In this document: in pieces, positions 7,757 to 11,906 of the stretch
Position numbering within the stretch: position 1 is the first letter of the stretch
Layout: every line of letters begins with the position of its first letter
Assembly (NCBI GenBank): GCA_002429965.1
Contig: DJBG01000050.1
Span: forward strand, 22,598-34,503
Reading direction: 5' to 3'
Source of the DNA: Hungatella sp. UBA5982
GTDB lineage: Bacteria > Bacillota > Clostridia > Lachnospirales > Lachnospiraceae
DNA length: 11,906 nt
Notes under the pieces: generated by a model
The model's database searches: none
Told to the model about the DNA's origin: nothing
Seen by the model: the letters and a program-made list of their open reading frames with translations, nothing else
Translations under genes and position numbers: made by a program

Positions 7757-7882
7757 GCAGTGCAGCCAGGGAATCCTGCGGATCCCCTGGCTCACGGGCA
7801 TTCGCCCTATAAAACAGGGTACAAACAAATTTTCTTACGTGCGGGCACGACGAAAATTTGTTTGCACCCTGTTTTGCACTGC
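7757..7882 (-). other. Multi-branched structured element in the aminopeptidase leader (candidate structured RNA or palindromic repeat)
   Basis: A closing stem (7757-7763 with 7876-7882, GCAGTGC/GCACTGC) encloses three adjacent hairpins with almost no unpaired linker. They are 7765-7776/7780-7791 (12 bp, 3-nt loop), 7796-7799/7804-7807 (4 bp, 4-nt loop) and 7811-7834/7852-7875 (24 bp). The last carries an internal loop and a 4-bp tip (7838-7841/7846-7849). Two positions in the hairpin stems are not Watson-Crick: 7772/7784 and 7821/7865. Both are A-C on the + strand and become G-U wobbles in a - strand transcript. The element begins about 13 nt after the predicted transcription start for the aminopeptidase and ends about 40 nt before its start codon. 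No U-tract follows the structure on the coding side. It could be a cis-regulatory RNA, a processed small RNA, or a mobile palindromic repeat. The pairing is seen directly; function is inference. Confidence 0.55.
7811..7875. repeat. 24-bp inverted repeat with a 17-nt spacer
   Basis: Arms 7811-7834 and 7852-7875 are complementary at 23 of 24 positions, the exception being 7821/7865. The centre contains a further small inverted repeat (CGTG/CACG). It is the longest arm of the multi-branched element at 7757-7882. No T-run follows on the + strand, so it is a poor intrinsic terminator there. The octamer CTTACGTG overlaps the left-arm end at 7834-7841 and recurs at 7889-7896. Confidence 0.95.
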
Positions 7883-7901
7883 TCATTGCTTACGTGAAAA
7901 T

Positions 7902-7930
7902 AGTATACCACAGAAAAAAACTGTTTGGAA
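7902..7930 (-). promoter_or_regulatory. Likely promoter of the aminopeptidase gene (extended -10)
   Basis: On the - strand, TGG-TATACT forms an extended -10 (TATACT at 7907-7902). Seventeen bp upstream is a weak -35, TTCCAA (7930-7925). Transcription would start near 7895 and give a leader of about 180 nt that contains the multi-branched element. Confidence 0.5.
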
Positions 7931-7956
7931 TAGCGAAGATCGTGGGAATTCCTGCG

Positions 7957-7986
7957 TTGACAGTCTGGGATGATCCGGTGTATAGT
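7957..7986 (+). promoter_or_regulatory. Sigma-A-type promoter for the hypothetical gene at 8023
   Basis: TTGACA (7957-7962), an 18-bp spacer and TATAGT (7981-7986). The predicted start of transcription is near 7993, about 30 nt before ATG 8023, leaving room for the GGGGAGA ribosome binding site at 8009-8015. Confidence 0.75.
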
Positions 7987-8022
7987 TAACGGATAGAGAT
8001 TATAAAATGGGGAGAAATTGCC

Positions 8023-8520
8023 ATGATCGCACTGAAAATCGAGGACCTCAAGCTTTTTACCTCCAAGCTGTTCGTAGGGGAAGTGTTTGACCAGTTCCTT
8101 GCAAAGGAAGCTGTTATTGTTACCTTTAATACATTTACTATCGATGGAAATATACGTTCCGCCTATTACTCCAAAGAGGAACTGGAGGAAATGAACGCCG
8201 GACAGCTTTCTACCTGGGCCATGATGAAGCCTTTTTGTTTTTCATTAATTAAAGGAAAAAGACTTCCCGTCAGTTTCCGGATCATCCTGCAGATGTCAAA
8301 GGAAGGGATAGAGCGCTTTCTTGCCTCCCGCCAGATTGCCTTTACGTCCGACCAGGTGAAGGGGCTGTACCTCAATATCCGTTATGAGGAAGATAAGCTT
8401 TCCTGTGTGACAGGAACCTCGGTTTCTGTCTTTACTTTGGATAAGACGTTAGATGAGGAATGGGATAAGGCATTTAAAGTGTTTTTAAAGCAAAATGAGA
8501 TTCCGTTCATGGAAGAATAG
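8023..8520 (+). CDS. Conserved hypothetical protein, probably DUF5721 family
   Basis: A 165-residue soluble protein with no signal peptide or membrane segment. It begins MIALKIEDLKLFTSKLFVG and ends with a charged tail. From memory, this N-terminus and length resemble the DUF5721 family found in Lachnospiraceae, but I cannot verify this here. No catalytic motif or metal site stands out. It alternates hydrophobic and charged segments, with an acidic C-terminal third. The start ATG is supported by GGGGAGA 7-8 bp upstream and a good promoter at 7957-7986. It is probably monocistronic: the next gene, htpG, has its own promoter, and the CIRCE palindrome that begins 6 bp after the stop could also act as a weak terminator because TTTT follows it. 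Function is unknown. Confidence 0.85.
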   Translation: MIALKIEDLKLFTSKLFVGEVFDQFLAKEAVIVTFNTFTIDGNIRSAYYSKEELEEMNAGQLSTWAMMKPFCFSLIKGKRLPVSFRIILQMSKEGIERFLASRQIAFTSDQVKGLYLNIRYEEDKLSCVTGTSVSVFTLDKTLDEEWDKAFKVFLKQNEIPFMEE

Positions 8521-8525
8521 AATTA

Positions 8526-8552
8526 TTAGCACTCAGTTTAATTGAGTGCTGA
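8526..8552 (+). promoter_or_regulatory. CIRCE operator (HrcA binding site)
   Basis: TTAGCACTC, nine bases, then GAGTGCTGA. This matches the CIRCE consensus TTAGCACTC-N9-GAGTGCTAA at 17 of 18 positions, with exact spacing. CIRCE is bound by the heat-shock repressor HrcA in many bacteria. The site lies directly upstream of the htpG promoter, ending 7 bp before its -35 box, so HrcA control of htpG is inferred. Confidence 0.88.
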
Positions 8553-8559
8553 TTTTCTA

Positions 8560-8588
8560 TTGACATTTCCATAACAGCGTATTAAAAT
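8560..8588 (+). promoter_or_regulatory. Sigma-A-type promoter of htpG
   Basis: TTGACA (8560-8565), 17-bp spacer, TAAAAT (8583-8588). Transcription would start near 8595, giving a leader of about 157 nt before ATG 8752. A second, weaker pair, TTGATT (8670-8675) with TTAAAA (8694-8699), lies closer to the gene. The leader also contains a small GAAA-capped hairpin (CCATG 8702-8706 with CATGG 8711-8715). Confidence 0.75.
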
Positions 8589-8751
8589 ATTCTTTGCAGG
8601 TAAAGGATGAGAGTAAAGTGTCTTTCAACCTTGAATGTGTGGATCAGCTGGATGTGTAAGTATATCTGCTTGATTCATAAGAATACAAATTTGTTAAAAT
8701 TCCATGGAAACATGGGACTGAAATAGAATAAAGAGTAAGGAGTGTTCTGAT

Positions 8752-10755
8752 ATGGCAAAAACAGGTAGTTTAACAATTAACAGCGAAAATATTTTCCCGA
8801 TTATTAAAAAATGGTTGTATTCCGACCATGATATTTTCTACCGCGAGCTTGTTTCCAATGGCTGCGATGCCATTACAAAGCTTAAGAAGCTGGATATCAT
8901 GGGAGAATGGCAAAAGCCGGAGGATCTGGATTTTAAGATCGAGATCATTACAGATTCCAATGAAAAGTCCATTACCTTTAAGGACAACGGCCTTGGAATG
9001 ACCATGGAGGAAGTAGATGAGTACATCAACCAGATTGCTTTCTCAGGCGCACAGGATTTCCTTGAAAAGTATAAGGACAAGGCCAATGAAGATCAGATCA
9101 TCGGCCACTTTGGACTTGGTTTTTATTCCGCATTCATGGTAGCCGACAGGGTCACCATTGATACCTTATCCTATAAGGAGGGAGCTTCTGCGGTTCACTG
9201 GGAGTCTGACGGCGGTACGGAATATGAGATGGAAGAAGGGGACAAGGCAGAGTTTGGTACCACCATTAAGCTGTATCTCAATGAAGAAAGCCTGGAATTC
9301 TGCAACGAGTACCGCGCAAAAGAGGTTCTTGACAAATACTGTTCCTTTATGCCGGTGGCAATCTATTTGACCAGTGTATCTTCAGAGCCACAGTATGAGA
9401 CCATTGAAAAGGATGAACTGACCGATAAGGACACTGTTATCGAAACCATTATCGAGGAAGCTAAGACCGAGGAAAATGAGAACGAAAACGGTGAAAAGGA
9501 AGTCGTAGAGGTATCTCCTGCCAGAGAAAAATATAAGATTAAAAAGCGTCCGGTGCCTGTCAATGATATCAATCCCCTGTGGAACAAGCATCCCAACGAC
9601 TGCACAGAGGAGGAGTACAAGTCCTTCTACCGCAAGGTATTCAATGACTACAAGGAACCCTTATTCTGGATTCACTTAAATATGGATTATCCCTTTAACT
9701 TAAAGGGAATCCTTTACTTCCCCAAGCTGAATTTAAATTATGACAGCCTGGATGGAACCATTAAGCTGTATAACAGCCAGGTATTTATTGCAGACAATAT
9801 TAAAGAAGTTATCCCGGAATTCCTGATGCTGTTAAAGGGCGTGATCGATTGTCCGGATCTTCCTCTTAACGTATCAAGAAGTGCCCTTCAGAATGATGGT
9901 TTTGTGAAGAAGATTTCCGACTACATCACAAAGAAGGTTGCAGATAAATTAACGGGCATGTTTAAAACAGACCGTGAAAATTATGAAAAGTACTGGGATG
10001 ACATTAATCCGTTTATTAAATTTGGCTGCTTAAAAGACGAGAAATTCGCAGAAAAGATCAATGATTCCCTTATCTTTAAGAATCTGGAAGGCAAGTATTT
10101 AACCCTTTCCGACTGCCTGGAGGAGAATAAGGAAAAGCATGAGAACAGCGTATTCTATATCTCTGATGAAAAAGAGCAGAGCCAGTACATCAACATGTTT
10201 AAAGAAGCGGGTATGGATGCGGTTTATCTGACCCATAATATTGACAGTCCGTTTGTAGGCTATCTGGAACAGAAGAATGAGAATGTTAAATTCTTATGCA
10301 TTAATTCTGATTTATCCGATATTTTTAAGGAAGAGGTAAAGGAAGAGGATAAGGAGGCCATGAAGGCAGACGCAGAGGCCCTGACCGAGCTGTTTCGCAA
10401 GGTATTAAACAAAGAGCATCTGGACGTAAAGGTGGAGAAGTTAAAGAACGAAAATGTATCCTCCATGATCACCGTATCCGAGGAATCCCGCCGTATGCAG
10501 GAAATGATGAAGATGTATACGATGCCGGGAATGGATCCTTCCATGTTTGGAGCTGGCGGCGAGACCCTGGTCCTTAATTACAACAATAAGCTGGTGCAGT
10601 ATATATTGGGACACAAAGACGGAGCCCAGACAAACTCCATCTGCGAGCAGCTTTATGATCTGGCGGCTCTCAGCCATGGTTCCTTAACACCGGAGCGCAT
10701 GACGAAATTTATTGCCAGAAGCAATGAACTGATGCTGGTAATGGCAGAGGTATAA
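8752..10755 (+). CDS. htpG: Molecular chaperone HtpG (Hsp90 family)
   Basis: A 667-residue cytoplasmic ATP-dependent dimeric chaperone. The N-terminal GHKL ATPase is clear: FYRELVSNGCDAITKL with Glu32, Asn36 and Asp39; DNGLGMT (78-84); and the lid and phosphate-binding segment GHFGLGFYSAFMV (118-130). Residues about 212-258 form a very acidic low-complexity linker with a run of Glu/Asn, longer than in E. coli HtpG. The middle domain carries LPLNVSRSALQ with Arg376, the conserved ATP-contacting arginine; the residue after Arg is Ser where Glu is usual (SRE). The C-terminal dimerisation domain ends at ELMLVMAEV without the eukaryotic MEEVD tail. AAGGAG at 8737-8742 lies 9 bp before the ATG. Regulation by HrcA is suggested by the CIRCE site upstream. 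It appears to be transcribed alone. Confidence 0.97.
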   Translation: MAKTGSLTINSENIFPIIKKWLYSDHDIFYRELVSNGCDAITKLKKLDIMGEWQKPEDLDFKIEIITDSNEKSITFKDNGLGMTMEEVDEYINQIAFSGAQDFLEKYKDKANEDQIIGHFGLGFYSAFMVADRVTIDTLSYKEGASAVHWESDGGTEYEMEEGDKAEFGTTIKLYLNEESLEFCNEYRAKEVLDKYCSFMPVAIYLTSVSSEPQYETIEKDELTDKDTVIETIIEEAKTEENENENGEKEVVEVSPAREKYKIKKRPVPVNDINPLWNKHPNDCTEEEYKSFYRKVFNDYKEPLFWIHLNMDYPFNLKGILYFPKLNLNYDSLDGTIKLYNSQVFIADNIKEVIPEFLMLLKGVIDCPDLPLNVSRSALQNDGFVKKISDYITKKVADKLTGMFKTDRENYEKYWDDINPFIKFGCLKDEKFAEKINDSLIFKNLEGKYLTLSDCLEENKEKHENSVFYISDEKEQSQYINMFKEAGMDAVYLTHNIDSPFVGYLEQKNENVKFLCINSDLSDIFKEEVKEEDKEAMKADAEALTELFRKVLNKEHLDVKVEKLKNENVSSMITVSEESRRMQEMMKMYTMPGMDPSMFGAGGETLVLNYNNKLVQYILGHKDGAQTNSICEQLYDLAALSHGSLTPERMTKFIARSNELMLVMAEV

Positions 10756-10802
10756 AACACTGAATCCTTGGATTTTGGGATATCTTTTTTCAGCCGGTTG
10801 TG

Positions 10803-10817
10803 CTATATTAGATATAG
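10803..10817. repeat. 15-bp AT-rich inverted repeat upstream of the small exported protein gene
   Basis: CTATAT-TAG-ATATAG is a perfect 6+3+6 inverted repeat, 46 bp before ATG 10863. It includes possible -10 hexamers (TATATT, TATAGT), but no convincing -35 box is present at the right distance. It could be an operator; AT-rich palindromes also arise by chance. In the htpG-side gap before it, a weak AATCC/GGATT pairing followed by TTTTTT (10785-10790) may help end htpG transcription. Confidence 0.35.
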
Positions 10818-10862
10818 TGATTTTGAATTAGCAGGAAAAAATACCTTAGGGGGGAAACTTTG

Positions 10863-11153
10863 ATGAAGGAAAAGACAATGAAGATAAGGAAGGCAGTGCT
10901 GCGCCTTATGATAGCTCTCATGTTGGGCGTGTTTGCAGGAGCTGCACCTGGAGCCGCACTGGTGTCTCACGCAGATACAGTTGCTGTTTCTGAGGCCGCT
11001 GTACCGGCAGAGGGATCTTCTGAAGGGATTGATATGACCTTTTTGATGAGCTTTTTCGGAGGAATTATGCTTCTGATCCTGTTTGTTGTCGTAGTGGTAG
11101 TATGTTCCAGCATAAGCGCAGTAGGAGTATTTGATGCGCAGGGAGAGGAATAA
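10863..11153 (+). CDS. Small predicted exported or membrane-anchored protein, function unknown
   Basis: A 96-residue protein that I do not recognise. It has a basic N-terminus (MKEKTMKIRK), a hydrophobic core at about residues 11-34 and a possible signal peptidase site after Ala37 (SHA-D). A short acidic/Ala/Ser-rich stretch follows (38-58). Then comes a strongly hydrophobic segment at about 60-80 with six consecutive valines, then a short tail ending DAQGEE. It could be a type I membrane protein with a tiny outer domain, or a two-helix membrane protein. ATG 10863 was chosen because AGGGGGG (10849-10854) is 8 bp upstream. TTG 10860 and ATG 10878 are alternatives. The gene stands alone, with a strong terminator starting 17 bp after its stop codon. 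Typical codon use and a good ribosome binding site argue that it is real. Confidence 0.75.
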   Translation: MKEKTMKIRKAVLRLMIALMLGVFAGAAPGAALVSHADTVAVSEAAVPAEGSSEGIDMTFLMSFFGGIMLLILFVVVVVVCSSISAVGVFDAQGEE

Positions 11154-11169
11154 TATCTGATGGTAAGAT

Positions 11170-11213
11170 AAGGACTTGTACCTTGGAGGTCTCCTGGTAT
11201 AAGTCCTTTTTTT
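11170..11213 (+). terminator. Rho-independent terminator after the small membrane protein gene
   Basis: AAGGACTTGTACC (11170-11182) pairs with GGTATAAGTCCTT (11196-11208) through 13 pairs including one G-U. An inner GGAG/CTCC stem lies in the loop, and a run of seven T ends at 11213. It is a textbook intrinsic terminator. Confidence 0.95.
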
Positions 11214-11241
11214 GCAATCCGATGAACCATGAAAAAAGAAT

Positions 11242-11256
11242 TGAGACTCATTCTCA
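11242..11256. promoter_or_regulatory. Fur-box-like palindrome (weak candidate)
   Basis: TGAGACTCATTCTCA is a 7-1-7 inverted repeat with one mismatched pair and resembles metal-regulator (Fur-family) boxes. It lies 29 bp upstream of the degV -35 box, too far for simple repression. The resemblance may be chance. Confidence 0.2.
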
Positions 11257-11285
11257 TGGCTGGCAGATAGTACCAAATTATTCTA

Positions 11286-11314
11286 TTGACATCCGAGTCT
11301 GGTTTCTCTATAAT
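11286..11314 (+). promoter_or_regulatory. Perfect-consensus sigma-A promoter of the degV gene
   Basis: TTGACA (11286-11291), exactly 17 bp, TATAAT (11309-11314). Transcription should start near 11321, giving a leader of about 47 nt with AGGAGG at 11351-11356. Both boxes match consensus completely, implying strong constitutive expression unless repressed. Confidence 0.92.
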
Positions 11315-11367
11315 ATATGGTAATGAATACTACATGATAAGTTTCGTGCCAGGAGGAAGATAGAGAT

Positions 11368-11906
11368 ATGAGCTATAAAATCATTGGGCTCAGCTGCCTG
11401 GATATTACGGCAGACCTAAAAAAGGATCCTCACTTTCAGATAATTCCCCTTATTTTGCAAGTGGGAAATACTCAGGTAATCGATGACGAGACCTTTGACC
11501 AGAAGAGCTTTTTGGAGCTGGTGAAGAGCAGCAGCGAGTGTCCCAAAACAGCTTGTCCGTCACCGGAGCTGTATAAAGAAGCCTTTGAATGCGACGCTGA
11601 TCAGGTTTTTGTGATCACTCTGTCTGAGCATTTAAGCGGAAGTTATAACAGCGCGGTTCTGGGGAAAAAGCTTTATGAAGAAGAACATGGGAATGACGGG
11701 AAAAAGATCGCGGTTCTGGGTTCAGACTCAGCCTCTGCCGGACAGCTGAATATTGCTCTTTATGTCCAATCCCTTTGCCAGGCCTCCCTGGCCTTTGAAG
11801 AGATTGAAGAGAAGGCAAGGATCTTCATCAGGAATATGAAGACCTACTTTGTACTGGAAAGCCTGGATACATTGAGAAAGAATGGACGCCTTACCGGTCT
11901 TCAGGC
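11368..11906 (+). CDS. DegV-family fatty-acid-binding protein, 3'-truncated by the window
   Basis: The reading frame starts at ATG 11368 and runs off the window after 179 codons; full DegV proteins are about 280-290 residues. Family features are the N-terminal strand and LDITADL (residues 11-17, where most members have TDSxxDL), the motif KTACPSPELY (60-69, matching the common TSQPSP), TLSEHLSGSYNSA (84-96), DSASAGQ (where DSxxxSMG is usual), and near the end LRKNGRLTG (commonly LxKGGRI). DegV/FakB proteins hold a fatty acid in a buried tunnel and, with the kinase FakA, present it for phosphorylation. The nature of the bound lipid cannot be told here. The altered N-terminal motif suggests a divergent paralogue. 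The gene has its own perfect promoter, and AGGAGG lies 11 bp before the ATG. Confidence 0.88.
   Translation, partial: MSYKIIGLSCLDITADLKKDPHFQIIPLILQVGNTQVIDDETFDQKSFLELVKSSSECPKTACPSPELYKEAFECDADQVFVITLSEHLSGSYNSAVLGKKLYEEEHGNDGKKIAVLGSDSASAGQLNIALYVQSLCQASLAFEEIEEKARIFIRNMKTYFVLESLDTLRKNGRLTGLQ

Noticed and set aside
7811..7875. Bidirectional intrinsic terminator between the divergent genes.
   Set aside because: Both genes start from this region, so a terminator is not expected there, and the long stem lacks an adjacent T-run on the + strand. On the - strand there is only a TTTT inside the stem.
7717..8022. Insertion sequence or CRISPR array in the largest gene-free stretch.
   Set aside because: There is no transposase frame, no regularly spaced direct repeats and no target-site duplication that I can see. 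The structure is a single set of inverted repeats.
8594..8726. Two short overlapping reading frames in the htpG leader: 8607-8726 (39 codons from ATG) and 8594-8659 (ending QVKDESKVSFNLECVDQLDV).
   Set aside because: Neither has a convincing ribosome binding site, the first has unlikely composition, and the second lacks a good start codon. It could be a gene remnant, but this cannot be supported without homology searches.

Overview
The window looks like an ordinary chromosomal segment of an anaerobic, fermentative Bacillota, most likely a Lachnospiraceae or Clostridium-type organism. The reasons are strong AAGGAGG-like ribosome binding sites, sigma-A promoters of the TTGACA/TATAAT type, a CIRCE heat-shock operator, an oxygen-sensitive formate dehydrogenase with NuoE/NuoF-type partners, and DegV and M18 peptidase genes of clostridial type. 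I see no transposase, integrase, CRISPR array, tRNA or rRNA.

Left part (1-6427, + strand): a formate module. The 3' part of a formate/nitrite channel gene is followed, with short or no gaps, by a NuoE-like [2Fe-2S] subunit, a NuoF-like FMN/NAD(P) subunit and a large molybdopterin formate dehydrogenase catalytic subunit with cysteine rather than selenocysteine at the active site. A strong hairpin then separates these from moeA, which inserts the metal into the molybdenum cofactor the dehydrogenase needs. Together they would interconvert formate and CO2 with NAD(P)H in the cytoplasm, move formate across the membrane and complete the cofactor.

Middle part (6430-8520): an M18-family aminopeptidase on the - strand converges on moeA with only 2 bp between stop codons. 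It is divergent from a small conserved hypothetical gene (probably DUF5721). The intergenic region between them holds the most unusual object in the window. It is a 126-bp multi-branched inverted-repeat structure: a closing stem around three hairpins, one with a 24-bp stem. The only two mismatches in the hairpin stems are A-C on the + strand and therefore G-U wobbles on the - strand. This suggests a structured RNA at the 5' end of the peptidase transcript.

Right part (8526-11906, + strand): htpG (Hsp90) is preceded by a near-perfect CIRCE operator and a good promoter, and its protein carries a long acidic linker. A small predicted exported or membrane protein follows, with its own strong terminator. 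Last comes a DegV-family fatty-acid-binding protein gene with a perfect consensus promoter, cut by the window end.

Most genes are recognisable housekeeping or metabolic genes. The points that deserve follow-up are the multi-branched leader element, the CGEN motif in the NuoF-like subunit, the CIRCE-htpG arrangement and the small membrane protein.
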